A stretch of 64,000 nt of DNA from Marinilabilia salmonicolor (GTDB lineage: Bacteria; Bacteroidota; Bacteroidia; Bacteroidales; Marinilabiliaceae), in assembly GCF_003003035.1 (NCBI RefSeq), contig NZ_PVTS01000006.1, forward strand, positions 62,001 to 126,000. Reading direction: 5' to 3'. Below are positions 45,960-54,873 of the stretch, in pieces. The position numbers and the translations under genes were made by a program. Each line of letters opens with the position of its first letter. The stretch's first letter is position 1. The notes beneath the pieces are model-generated. The model was given only the letters and a program-made list of their open reading frames with translations, ran no database searches and had not been told where the DNA came from.

Positions 45960-46098
45960 CGTCAATAGAAGTAATTGTCTGAAAAATAATATAGGATAGC
46001 TCCTCCATGTAATAGTCAAGAATGGAGGAGCATCTCAGATGGAAATATACGTATTTTTCGTGACGATAAACAGATTCGGTTGATCTTAACCTGCAAAA

Positions 46099-46443
46099 TC
46101 AAAAACTTAAAACTTTCCAATCCTCTTTCAGGTATCCTGTCAAAGGTTCTCCCATTGGAATAACTTCTAACCCGAATTTTTCAAGATCTTCAGCCACTCC
46201 ATACTCTCCGGCACATACACTGCAGGCCTGAACTTTTACCCCGGATTTCATAAGACCTTTGACCTTCTCCTGAAGCTCACCATCCTCGGCAAGTAATTTG
46301 GTGGATGGCCCCCACACAATCAGCACAACTTCACTGAACCAACCTTTCATTTTGGCTCCCTGTGTGTACATTAGCACAACTTTTTCCGCTACATCTTTGT
46401 CTCTGCTTGACCATATTACGGCCAGTTTTTCACGATTACCCAT
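46099..46443 (-). CDS. DsrE/TusD-like sulfur-relay family protein
   Basis: 114 residues from the ATG at 46441-46443. DsrE fold: KLAVIWSSRDKDVAEKVV, a hydrophobic strand SEVVLIVWGPSTKLL and SGVKVQACSVCAGEYGVAED. Cysteines in QACSVCAG are at the position of the persulfide Cys of DsrE-like proteins. Paired genes (tusBC) are absent, so this is a stand-alone DsrE-like protein. Role in sulfur handling inferred. Confidence 0.85.
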   Translation of the reverse strand: MGNREKLAVIWSSRDKDVAEKVVLMYTQGAKMKGWFSEVVLIVWGPSTKLLAEDGELQEKVKGLMKSGVKVQACSVCAGEYGVAEDLEKFGLEVIPMGEPLTGYLKEDWKVLSF

Positions 46444-46488
46444 AACTATCTTTTTAATTGTTATACGTTTAGCAATAAAACCAAACAT

Positions 46489-46793
46489 CTAAATCCATTC
46501 ATTTGTTCTTGAGACATCCGAAAACTAAAAATCATTCGTATAAATTTTTAAATCATCACCAATAGGGTTGCCTATTAAATAATTTAATCCATTCAAGAAA
46601 GTCACTTCTAATGCGGGACATTGACTTCATCGAAATTCGTATCATAAATTAATCTTTAACCGGGTGTAAACTAAACACAATCCATTTTTGAAAGTAATTT
46701 ATGAATAGCTCAGTTCTCCCAAAACGTGAGTTTTTCCCCATTTAGGTAACTACAAAATGTTACATTAAAAAGGCGAAGCTTTGTTTTTAAAAG
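46489..46793. other. Intergenic, no gene seen
   Basis: AT-rich spacer upstream of a cluster of repeats; no reading frame or promoter I would defend. Confidence 0.4.
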
Positions 46794-46834
46794 ACCGAAG
46801 GTTTAAAAGCAATAGCCTGGGGCAGCGCCCCGGG
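46794..46834 (+). repeat. Repeat C3
   Basis: CGAAGGTTTAAAAGCAATAG followed by CCTGGGGCAGCGCCCCGGG; shares the layout of C1 and C2. Confidence 0.6.
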
Positions 46835-46862
46835 AAAACTATAATAAATCAATCTCCCCTTT

Positions 46863-47009
46863 TCATTCGTTTAAAATTTTGTAATTATCTGATAAAAAAC
46901 TAATTAAAAATTTGAGAACGAATGGAACCGCTTCGCTCTCGCATAATATTTTTTAAACATGTTCTCTTGTGATTTATATTTAAAAAATATCATGCTCGTT
47001 TCATCCGTA
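46863..47009 (-). repeat. Palindromic repeat B2, inverted copy of B1
   Basis: Reverse complement reproduces the 15507-15658 block over about 147 bases, including GCGAGAGCGAAGCGGTTCC. 31 kb separate the two copies, in opposite orientation. Confidence 0.85.
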
Positions 47010-47026
47010 TAAAATTAATTTTTCAA

Positions 47027-47103
47027 GGTCGGATGGAACTCGCATGCAAGGAATTTATACATTGTCTTTGGTGACATCCCTTGCCATGCTCGTTTCATTG
47101 GTC
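47027..47103 (-). repeat. Palindromic repeat B3
   Basis: Begins GGTCGGATGGAACTCGCATG and ends CATGCTCGTTTCATTGGTC, arms inverted to each other. Its inverted partner is at 48928-49005, so the sugar dehydrogenase gene lies between inverted copies. Confidence 0.8.
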
Positions 47104-47316
47104 GTGTTGTGACCAATGAAAAAGGAGGAGCGGGCCATTGATAATTGGGGTGATGCCATTGATGCCAGTTCCTCCGACTCTTCCGGAGAACCGCACTGCA
47201 TTCTGGCAGAAGTGGAATTAAAGTTCTGATAAACAAAAGGAGCAAATAAGTGTTTAGATAATAGCTTTCTGACAAACACTGACGAATAACATTTCCACTT
47301 CTAAAACCTAATCGTC
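47104..47316. other. Intergenic, possible 37-residue peptide
   Basis: An open frame ATG 47116 to TGA 47229 would encode MKKEERAIDNWGDAIDAS and on to EVELKF. No support beyond the open frame. Confidence 0.25.
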
Positions 47317-48756
47317 ATGCTCGAAAAAAGACACATTACCCTCACGGGAGTTTTCTCCGCATTTGCAATTCTTATGTGGCTGATTCTTTCCTCCACCACA
47401 TCAACAGGTTGTGCATCTTCCACATCACAACAAGCTAATGACGGACCACGCCCGGCAGCAGAACTTTACGAAAATTATTGTGCCAGCTGCCACGGTATGT
47501 ATATGGAACGATTCGCCGGAGAAGACCGGGAAGCTATGTTTGCCATGCCTCAAAGCGAAATGGAGCGCATCATACGTGAAGGAGATTATGAAACCGGAAT
47601 GCCTGCATTCGGAGAGGTTTTCTCTGAAGAGGAAACGAAAGCATTAGCAGAACACATTCTTACAGACATCAAAAACGATGCGGAAGCGCACGAATACCGG
47701 CCGGGATTTCCCGAGGTCGTGGAAAGTGAAAACTTATCCTTCCGGATTGATACCGTGGCATCAGGCCTGAGCATTCCCTGGGGAATGACCTGGTTACCCG
47801 GTGGAGACCTGCTCGTATCTGAAAGAGGCGGACAACTTTTCAGGTTTAAAGACAAAACTTTCCAGGGACTTATCGAAGAGGTTCCGGAAGTGTATGCCAA
47901 CGGACAGGGAGGATTACTGGATATTACACTCCACCCCGATTACGAAGAGAACGGATGGATTTACCTTGCATATTCCAAACCTGAAGGAAGAGGCGGTAAC
48001 ACAGCAATAATGAGAGCACAGTTATATGGCAACAGACTCATCGACAAGGAGGAAATCTTCAAGGCACAACCCAATACACGCAGTGGCGTACACTTTGGCT
48101 GCCAGCTGGCCTTCGATAAGGACAACTTCCTGTTTTTCTCTGTCGGAGAGCGTGGAAATCCGCCAAATGCACAGGATTTAACCAACCATTGCGGAAAAAT
48201 TCATCGCATCCATGATGATGGAAGTATTCCATCGGACAATCCGTTTGTTGATACAAAAGACGCCATGCCCAGCATCTGGTCCTACGGTCACCGCAACCCT
48301 CAGGGACTGGCTTTTCATCCCGAAACAGGAGTTTTATGGGAAACAGAACACGGTCCCAAAGGTGGGGATGAGATCAACATCATCGAGAAAGGGAAAAATT
48401 ACGGATGGCCGGAGATTACCTACGGCATCAATTACAACGGAACCATCATTACTGAAGATACTGTCAAGGCAGGCATGGAACAACCGGTACTGCAGTGGAC
48501 GCCGTCCATTGCTCCATGCGGGATGGCTTTTGCGGATGCTGAAACTTATCCTCAGTGGGCCAACGATATTTTCTCAGGATCATTGAGTTTCAGGTATGTG
48601 GTACGTACGTCCTTAAACAATCAGGAAGCAGTAAAAGATGAAATTCTGCTTAGAGAAGCAGGTCGCGTGCGCTCCATAGAAACAGGTCCGGACGGTTACC
48701 TCTACATTGGGGTCGAAAAACCGGGCTATGTCTTTAGGCTGATTCCTGTGAATTGA
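47317..48756 (+). CDS. Cytochrome c / PQQ-type sugar dehydrogenase fusion lipoprotein
   Basis: 479 residues. Lipobox STTSTGC (Cys32). Residues about 47-115 are a mono-heme cytochrome c domain (NYCASCHGMYMERF heme site, TGMPAFGEV with the Met ligand). Residues about 135-479 are a six-bladed soluble glucose/aldose dehydrogenase propeller (PWGMTWLPGGDLLVSERGG, HFGCQLAFDKDNF, GHRNPQGLAFHPETG, WETEHGPKGGDEIN). Oxidises aldoses with PQQ and passes electrons to its own heme. Lies between inverted copies of repeat B. Confidence 0.93.
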   Translation: MLEKRHITLTGVFSAFAILMWLILSSTTSTGCASSTSQQANDGPRPAAELYENYCASCHGMYMERFAGEDREAMFAMPQSEMERIIREGDYETGMPAFGEVFSEEETKALAEHILTDIKNDAEAHEYRPGFPEVVESENLSFRIDTVASGLSIPWGMTWLPGGDLLVSERGGQLFRFKDKTFQGLIEEVPEVYANGQGGLLDITLHPDYEENGWIYLAYSKPEGRGGNTAIMRAQLYGNRLIDKEEIFKAQPNTRSGVHFGCQLAFDKDNFLFFSVGERGNPPNAQDLTNHCGKIHRIHDDGSIPSDNPFVDTKDAMPSIWSYGHRNPQGLAFHPETGVLWETEHGPKGGDEINIIEKGKNYGWPEITYGINYNGTIITEDTVKAGMEQPVLQWTPSIAPCGMAFADAETYPQWANDIFSGSLSFRYVVRTSLNNQEAVKDEILLREAGRVRSIETGPDGYLYIGVEKPGYVFRLIPVN

Positions 48757-48927
48757 TAAAGCAGTGTTCCTAAATCCCCCGAAAGGGAAGTTCACAACAA
48801 TTAGTGAACAAGGGTTGAAAAGTCTCGTACGGAAATCAACGTTATATTTAACGAACACGAAGTGATTGCCTCATAAGAACACAAATAAAAAGATTACGAG
48901 TTCCGTCCGACCATAATAGACAGATTT
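48757..48927. other. Intergenic, no gene seen
   Basis: Ends with CGAGTTCCGTCCGACC at 48897-48912, which resembles one arm of repeat B. Confidence 0.4.
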
Positions 48928-49005
48928 TATACGGATGAAACGAGCATGGCAAGGGATGCCACAAAAGACAATGTATATTTTTTTACATGTGAGTTCCATC
49001 AGACC
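48928..49005 (+). repeat. Palindromic repeat B4
   Basis: ACGGATGAAACGAGCATGGC on the left and TGTGAGTTCCATCAGACC on the right; inverted match to 47027-47103 over most of its length (AAGGGATG, AAAGACAATGTATA). Ends 10 bases before the TonB receptor ATG. Confidence 0.8.
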
Positions 49006-49015
49006 AATGATTTAG

Positions 49016-51277
49016 ATGAATTTTACACTGATAAAATTATTTTTAAGAATACTCTTTCTGCTCGTACTACCGGTTTTTTCCACCGGTAGTTACGGGCAAT
49101 TTTTTGGCCGTTGCATCGATGCCCAAACAGGCAGGGCTATATCCGGAGCCACCATACAGCACTCCGGCGAAATAATTGCTATCAGTGAACCGTCCGGACA
49201 TTTTTCGTTTCAGGGAGACTCCTCCATTCGGGTAATCGTGGAGCATCCCGATTACAAAAGCATGAGGGAACATATATCACCCAACCGCGAATTGTTTTTT
49301 CTACTGACACCATCAGAACATAACATAGATGAAATTACCGTTTCTGCACCACTTCTCAATTATCGAAGCAGAAAAGTCCCTGCAGGTTTTTCTCTCATTA
49401 CTGCCGATTCCATACAGCCCAATCTTTCGGCAATAGAAATACTGGAACAATCGCCGGGGGTTTTCATGCAAAAAGGGGCACTAAACACAGGACGTATAAT
49501 GATTCGTGGCATTGGCAGTCGCTCCCCCTATGCTACCACCCGCATAAGAGCTTATTTGGATGACATACCACTCACTTCGGGAGATGGAAACACCACTGTG
49601 GAGGACCTTGAGATGAGTAACATTGCCAGAACGGAAATTGTAAGAGGCCCTGCCTCAGCATTGTACGGAAGTGGTCTGGGAGGAGTCATTATTTTTCACC
49701 CCGACCACACGCAAACAACTCCGTTTTCCGCAGAAACAGTAATGCAATACGGCCCCTTTGACGGAACAAAAGCCCTGGTAAATACAGGCTTGCGAAGGAA
49801 CAGATCCATTGTGAAGGCCAATATTGCCCATACGCAAACCGACGGATTCAGAGAGAACAGCAATTATAATCGCTGGAACGGGCAGCTTTTGTTCCGGCAT
49901 CATTTCAAAAATCATGCACTCTTCTTTTTAACCAATTATACGCGTCTGAATGCTCAGATTCCCAGTTCCATCAACGAATCCGACTACAGGGATTCACCAC
50001 ACAAAGCAGCAGCCAACTGGCTCGCTGTAAGCGGCTATGAAAAATACGATAAATGGCTCAGCGGTCTGACTTTAAAATCAGACTTCAACAACAGCACCAA
50101 TAAAATCTCGGTTTTCCTGAATCACATCAATGCCTATGAAAGCAGGCCTTTCAACATTCTCGACGACCGGATGCTGACTTATGGTTTTCGGGATGAATTC
50201 TCTATCAACATTGGTCAGAGCAGACTCACTTCAGGAGTCGAAGTTTTCAATGAACGATACGACTGGCAACTCATTGAGACAGATGAAGGCACACCCGGAG
50301 AGCTATTCTCCGACAATCTTGAAACCCGCTTTTTTGTAAATATCTTTGCAAAAGCAGATTTTAGTCTTACCAACAAATGGCAATTAACCGCTGGTGGCAA
50401 TCTTCATTTTTTGAAATTTCAACTGACAGACAATTTCTCCGATGACGAAGATATTTCGGGAAACTACCGTTACAATCCGGTTTTCTCACCTCGTCTTGGC
50501 ATTACCGGCGATTTAACCACCAAAATTACCGTTTACGGTTCCGGTGGTCACGGTTTTTCGCCTCCAAGTGTGGAAGAGACGTTACTTCCGGAAGGATATA
50601 TTAATCCGAATCTGCAACCTGAAGAAGGGTGGAACTACGATGCCGGAATCAGGGGCAACCTGCTCAACAACCGCTTAAATTTTGACATTACAGCCTATTA
50701 CGTTGCTTTAAACAACCTATTGGTTACCAAAAGAGAAACCGAAGAAATCTTTTATGGGATCAATGCAGGACGAACCAACCACTATGGAATAGAATCGATG
50801 TTGAATATGAAAATTATTTCCGGGCTTTCCCCCTGGTCTGCCACCCTCAACATCAATCATACCTGGATGAAAAACAAATTTAAAACGTTCATTGATGATG
50901 ACACAAATTACTCCGGTAATCAACTACCGGGTGTTCCGGAGCAATATCTGCGTTCAGGTTTAAAAATTGGGTATAAAGATCTTACTCATCTTCAGCTCAC
51001 TTGGAAACATTCAGGTTCCCTATTTCTTGATGATGCGAACACAAAAAAGTACGGCGGTCATCATGTTTTTGATCTGTCTCTCTCCCGGCGCATCCATACG
51101 GGAAACTCATCCTATGCATCTCTTCAGGGAGGAATCAACAACCTTTTCAATCAGCATTACGCTGCCATGGTATTGGTTAATGCCCCTTCTTTCGGAAATT
51201 CCCTGCCCAGATACTACTACCCGGGAGCCCCCGTAAATGCTTACCTGCGTTTAACCTTTAATTTCACAACCGGATAG
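49016..51277 (+). CDS. TonB-dependent receptor with carboxypeptidase-like N-domain
   Basis: 753 residues. Signal peptide ends near GSYGQ (IKLFLRILFLLVLPVFSTGS). Residues about 28-105 are a carboxypeptidase-regulatory-like domain (GRCIDAQTGRAISGATIQHS). Plug about 115-240 with MIRGIGSRSPYATTRIRAYL and EIVRGPASALYGSGLGGVII, then a barrel ending YLRLTFNFTTG. No SusD partner, so a substrate-import receptor of the siderophore/vitamin type is likely. Its neighbour is a PQQ-type dehydrogenase, and PQQ uptake by TonB receptors is known in bacteria that do not make PQQ; this link is speculative. Overlaps the convergent PhzF gene by 14 bases. Confidence 0.92.
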   Translation: MNFTLIKLFLRILFLLVLPVFSTGSYGQFFGRCIDAQTGRAISGATIQHSGEIIAISEPSGHFSFQGDSSIRVIVEHPDYKSMREHISPNRELFFLLTPSEHNIDEITVSAPLLNYRSRKVPAGFSLITADSIQPNLSAIEILEQSPGVFMQKGALNTGRIMIRGIGSRSPYATTRIRAYLDDIPLTSGDGNTTVEDLEMSNIARTEIVRGPASALYGSGLGGVIIFHPDHTQTTPFSAETVMQYGPFDGTKALVNTGLRRNRSIVKANIAHTQTDGFRENSNYNRWNGQLLFRHHFKNHALFFLTNYTRLNAQIPSSINESDYRDSPHKAAANWLAVSGYEKYDKWLSGLTLKSDFNNSTNKISVFLNHINAYESRPFNILDDRMLTYGFRDEFSINIGQSRLTSGVEVFNERYDWQLIETDEGTPGELFSDNLETRFFVNIFAKADFSLTNKWQLTAGGNLHFLKFQLTDNFSDDEDISGNYRYNPVFSPRLGITGDLTTKITVYGSGGHGFSPPSVEETLLPEGYINPNLQPEEGWNYDAGIRGNLLNNRLNFDITAYYVALNNLLVTKRETEEIFYGINAGRTNHYGIESMLNMKIISGLSPWSATLNINHTWMKNKFKTFIDDDTNYSGNQLPGVPEQYLRSGLKIGYKDLTHLQLTWKHSGSLFLDDANTKKYGGHHVFDLSLSRRIHTGNSSYASLQGGINNLFNQHYAAMVLVNAPSFGNSLPRYYYPGAPVNAYLRLTFNFTTG

Positions 51278-52049
51278 TACCCTCCAGAAAAGTAACTGCA
51301 TTTCCGCCAATTTCGCAACGATCTTCCAGATACTTACATTTCAAAACACCTCCTCTTTTTGAAACCTGATGGGCAAGAAACTCATCTTTTTTAAGATTTT
51401 CGGACCAGTAAGGAATCAAAACGGTATGTGCCGATCCGGTAACAGGATCCTCAGGAATGCCCAGTTGAGGTGCAAAGAACCGGGAAACAAAGTCAACATT
51501 GCTACTGCCTCGGGAAGTAATGATAACCCCTTCAGCATTTAGCCTGCGAATGGCATCCAGATTGGGACGGACATCTCTTATAAATTGCTCATCATTAAAA
51601 ACGAAAAGATAATCAGCACTTCCTTTCAGCACAGCATCAGGAACACGATCAAAACACGATGAAAACATTTCGGAATAGCTTTGTTTTACCGGTTTGTCGG
51701 CGGGGAAATTGAGCACATATTGCTCATTTTTTAATTGAACGGTCAGATTTCCACTCCTGGACCTGAACCTGATTTCTTTTTCGGCATATCCCAAATGCTT
51801 AAAAAGCACATGAGAAGATGCCAGGGTAGCATGTCCGCAAAGATTAACTTCCACATCAGGGGTAAACCACCGTATGTAATATTGCCGTTCTTCCGGAACA
51901 AAAAAAGCTGTCTCGGAGAGGTTGTTCTCCATAGCGATGTTTTGCAATACTTCATCAGGAAGCCATGTGTCTAGTGGCACCACAGCTGCAGAATTGCCAC
52001 TAAAAGTCTGGTCGGTGAAGGCGTCAATCTGATATACGTTATAAGTCAT
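51264..52049 (-). CDS. PhzF-family isomerase/epimerase-like protein
   Basis: 261 residues. Family marks: FSGNSAAVVPL near the N-terminus, ENNLSETAFFV, RWFTPDVEVNLCGHATLASS and EDPVTGSAHTVLIPYW. The catalytic Glu of PhzF (in NNLSETAF) is present. PhzF enzymes isomerise dihydro-hydroxyanthranilate; homologues in non-phenazine bacteria have unknown substrates. No phenazine genes are nearby. Confidence 0.93.
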   Translation of the reverse strand: MTYNVYQIDAFTDQTFSGNSAAVVPLDTWLPDEVLQNIAMENNLSETAFFVPEERQYYIRWFTPDVEVNLCGHATLASSHVLFKHLGYAEKEIRFRSRSGNLTVQLKNEQYVLNFPADKPVKQSYSEMFSSCFDRVPDAVLKGSADYLFVFNDEQFIRDVRPNLDAIRRLNAEGVIITSRGSSNVDFVSRFFAPQLGIPEDPVTGSAHTVLIPYWSENLKKDEFLAHQVSKRGGVLKCKYLEDRCEIGGNAVTFLEGTIRL

Positions 52050-52089
52050 GGTTGTTCGTAAATAAAATTCATGAAATTTATTTACCGCC

Positions 52090-52199
52090 GTAGCAGTAAG
52101 AGGCTGAGGCTAAAGTTGAGGTTGAGGCTAAGGTTGATGGCAAGGCTGAGGTTGAGGTTGTGGCTGTGACTGAGGCTGAGGCTGTGGCTATGATTGTAG
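52090..52199. repeat. Degenerate GAGGCT/GAGGTT word repeat
   Basis: About 18 words such as GAGGCTGAGGCTAAAGTTGA and GGCTGAGGTTGAGGTTGTG run from about 52098 to the stop codon of the next gene. The unit is about six bases. The repeat passes into the last codons of that gene (ESQP). Confidence 0.75.
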
Positions 52200-52844
52200 C
52201 TAAGGCTGAGACTCCACAACACCCAGCAAATCTAGTCTGTCAGAAGCAGCCATACCATTCGGATTACATCCCGGAAGTCCTTCTGGGATCTCAATCCCTA
52301 GTCTGGAATAATGCTTCCTCCAGCCATCATGAAATTCTCCGGTAGCCGGATCCTTAAAAGTCATGGGTTCCAGAGAAAAAACAGAGTCCGTTGCAAATGC
52401 ATACCATATTAATTCACTGCAATAAAACCCGGGATCCTCAATAATATAACTATAATTATAGGGCTCTCCAATCAGCGATGAAGCTCTCACTAAAGCAGAA
52501 TCAACAACACGCTTTTTGTCTCCTTTCAAACGATAAGCTTCCACATAAAGCTGATTCCCTTCGGGATCAGACATAAAATCCGACAACTGCTCACGACAAA
52601 CGCCCCGGGATCCTTCGGCATGAATGACAAAAACTTCTTCATCCACCACCTCTGCAAGTCCCACATGAGAAAAATGCTTGCCTGCATCGGTTTGCGTAAC
52701 ATCATCAATGGCTGTGGAAAAAGCAGATGGTGTTTTGCCCCTGAAAAGCAAATCGCCGGTTCTGAGACTCACTTTATCCTTATTGTCACAACCCGAAATA
52801 ATCATCGTCGTGATCATCAAAAATACAAGGTGTTTATACAACAT
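52200..52844 (-). CDS. YiiX/YebB-like (permuted NlpC/P60) lipoprotein
   Basis: 214 residues. Lipobox TTMIISGC (Cys19). Permuted papain-like fold: LRTGDLLFRGKTPSAFSTAI, FSHVGLAEV with the active-site His, and DPGFYCSELIWYAF with the active-site Cys. Expected cysteine hydrolase acting on cell-wall or lipid-linked substrate. Its last codons lie in the GAGGCT repeat, so the C-terminus may be altered by repeat growth. Confidence 0.88.
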   Translation of the reverse strand: MLYKHLVFLMITTMIISGCDNKDKVSLRTGDLLFRGKTPSAFSTAIDDVTQTDAGKHFSHVGLAEVVDEEVFVIHAEGSRGVCREQLSDFMSDPEGNQLYVEAYRLKGDKKRVVDSALVRASSLIGEPYNYSYIIEDPGFYCSELIWYAFATDSVFSLEPMTFKDPATGEFHDGWRKHYSRLGIEIPEGLPGCNPNGMAASDRLDLLGVVESQP

Positions 52845-53098
52845 AGTTCAATTATAGGAGAATAAATCTTCTTCATAGAATGCGCAAACACCAACCAAAT
52901 TAACGATAAAAATATGAATCCTCATAATAAGCAGCCCACACTCCAAAATAATTTGACGACCTGCCGAAAGTTGTACTAAATTTACCCGAACATAATACTA
53001 AAACAGAGTTTTGTCTCGAAAAAATGCGAATTACTCAACAAATTATCAATAAAAACACATTTTCACTTCATTTTATTAAGTAAAAACACATTTTTTAT

Positions 53099-53106
53099 TA
53101 CATTTG
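53099..53106 (+). promoter_or_regulatory. gdhA: Possible -7 box of gdhA
   Basis: TACATTTG fits TAnnTTTG, 37 bases before the ATG at 53143. No TTTG at the right -33 distance. Confidence 0.5.
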
Positions 53107-53142
53107 CACATCCAAAAAGTCAAAACCTCTAACATATTTCTT

Positions 53143-54501
53143 ATGAATGATTCGAAAGTACTAAAGTACGTTGAGGATTTTATGGCCAATGTAAAAGCCA
53201 AAAATCCAAATGAACCGGAATTTCATCAGGCAGTTCATGAAGTAGTAGAAAGCCTTGCTCCTTTTATTCTTGAAAATCCTGTATTGATGAAAAACAAGGT
53301 TTTGGAAAGAATGACTGAGCCGGAAAGAATAATCAGTTTTCGTGTACCCTGGGTTGATGATCAGGGCGAAATTCAGATAAACAAAGGATACCGTGTGCAG
53401 ATGAATAGCGCCATCGGGCCTTACAAAGGAGGACTTCGTTTTCACGCTTCAGTAAACCAAAGTATCCTGAAGTTTCTTGCTTTTGAACAAGTACTTAAAA
53501 ACAGCCTTACATCACTCCCCATGGGTGGAGGAAAAGGAGGATCAGACTTCAATCCTAAAGGAAAATCAGACAATGAAGTGATGCGTTTCTGCCAGTCTTT
53601 CGTAACTGAATTGGAGCGTCACATTGGCCCCAACACAGACGTACCAGCCGGTGACATTGGCGTTGGGGGTCGAGAAATCGGATTCATTTTTGGTCAGTAC
53701 AAGCGTCTGGCCAATGCCTTCCAGGGAACCTTTACCGGAAAGGGTGCTGAGTGGGGCGGAAGTCCGCTTCGTCCTGAAGCCACCGGTTACGGTGCTGTTT
53801 ACTTTGCACAGGAAATGATGGCAACCAAAGGCGAAAGCTTCAAGGGAAAAACTGTTACTGTGAGTGGATCAGGAAACGTTGCCCAGTATGCTGTAGAAAA
53901 AGTCCTTGAGCTGGGCGGAAAACCTGTTACCCTTTCTGATTCCAGCGGATACATCTATGACCCCAAAGGTATTGATGCAGAGAAACTGGAATACGTTAAG
54001 TTGCTTAAGAATGCTATTCGCGGACGGATTAAAGAATATGCAGAAAAATATCCAGAAGCTGAATATCACGAAGGTGAAAGACCATGGAGCGTTAAATGTG
54101 ACATAGCCATACCTTCGGCAACTCAGAATGAACTAAACGGAGACGATGCACACACCCTTATCGAAAACGGATGTATCTGTGTTTCAGAGGGAGCCAACAT
54201 GCCTTCTACTCCGGAGGCAGTTGATCTTTTCCATGAGAAGAAAATCCTTTTCGGACCTGGAAAAGCAGCCAATGCAGGTGGAGTATCCGTATCAGGACTT
54301 GAAATGTCTCAAAACTCAATGCGCATTTCATGGACACCTGAAGAAGTGGATGAAAAACTGAAAACCATCATGAAAAATATTCACGCCGCCTGTGTTAAGC
54401 ATGGTAAGGAAGAAGGTGGATTTGTTAACTATGTGAAAGGTGCCAACGTCAGCGGTTTCATAAAAGTAGCAAACGCCATGCTTGCCCAGGGAGTTGTTTA
54501 A
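53143..54501 (+). CDS. gdhA: Glutamate dehydrogenase (NADP-type, hexameric)
   Basis: 452 residues from the ATG at 53143; an upstream TTG-started frame lies in the promoter. Catalytic blocks: GPYKGGLRFHASVNQS, SLPMGGGKGGSDFNPKG with catalytic Lys, TDVPAGDIGVGGREIGF and nucleotide-fold VSGSGNVAQYAVEKVLELGG. Fixes ammonium into 2-oxoglutarate, complementing amtB and P-II in nitrogen metabolism. Monocistronic with its own terminator. Confidence 0.97.
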   Translation: MNDSKVLKYVEDFMANVKAKNPNEPEFHQAVHEVVESLAPFILENPVLMKNKVLERMTEPERIISFRVPWVDDQGEIQINKGYRVQMNSAIGPYKGGLRFHASVNQSILKFLAFEQVLKNSLTSLPMGGGKGGSDFNPKGKSDNEVMRFCQSFVTELERHIGPNTDVPAGDIGVGGREIGFIFGQYKRLANAFQGTFTGKGAEWGGSPLRPEATGYGAVYFAQEMMATKGESFKGKTVTVSGSGNVAQYAVEKVLELGGKPVTLSDSSGYIYDPKGIDAEKLEYVKLLKNAIRGRIKEYAEKYPEAEYHEGERPWSVKCDIAIPSATQNELNGDDAHTLIENGCICVSEGANMPSTPEAVDLFHEKKILFGPGKAANAGGVSVSGLEMSQNSMRISWTPEEVDEKLKTIMKNIHAACVKHGKEEGGFVNYVKGANVSGFIKVANAMLAQGVV

Positions 54502-54635
54502 TTTTGCAATAGTTTCTTAGCCGAAACAATAAATTGAATTTGCACAGGAGCTTTGCTGTGGAACGCGTTCCTTTACCTATACCATACATACCCTTTGTCT
54601 ATAATTTGAACGCACCCGGTAAACGCTCTTCTATA

Positions 54636-54670
54636 AAAAATCCGCAGGATGAATTTCCCGCGGATTTTTT
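54636..54670 (+). terminator. gdhA: Terminator of gdhA
   Basis: AAAATCCGC / GCGGATTTTTT stem-loop with T tract. Confidence 0.85.
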
Positions 54671-54740
54671 TTATCATTATACCAACAAGCACTTACGACA
54701 AAATATGGCTTAAGTTTATAGTTGCGTGTGAATGTTTAAC

Positions 54741-54771
54741 GATTGCTTCGGGCTGAGCCCTCGCAATGACA
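54741..54771 (+). repeat. GATTGCTTCGGG...CTCGCAATGAC palindrome
   Basis: Dispersed palindrome common in Bacteroidota intergenic DNA; followed at 54791-54819 by a second hairpin TACCCCCGGGT...ACCCGGGGTA. Confidence 0.6.
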
Positions 54772-54873
54772 GATTTTTGTAATAAACAAAACTACCCCCG
54801 GGTTACCCACCCGGGGTAATTCAAATTGGCCCCTTCCAGGGACCTCCGATAGATCAAACGGGTCTGAACCAGT

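Noticed and set aside
47116-47229. 37-codon frame MKKEERAIDNWGDAID
   Set aside because: Short, no homologue recognised, next to repeats.
54502-54873. Small RNA in the gap after gdhA
   Set aside because: Hairpins are explained by the terminator and by dispersed palindromes; no promoter.
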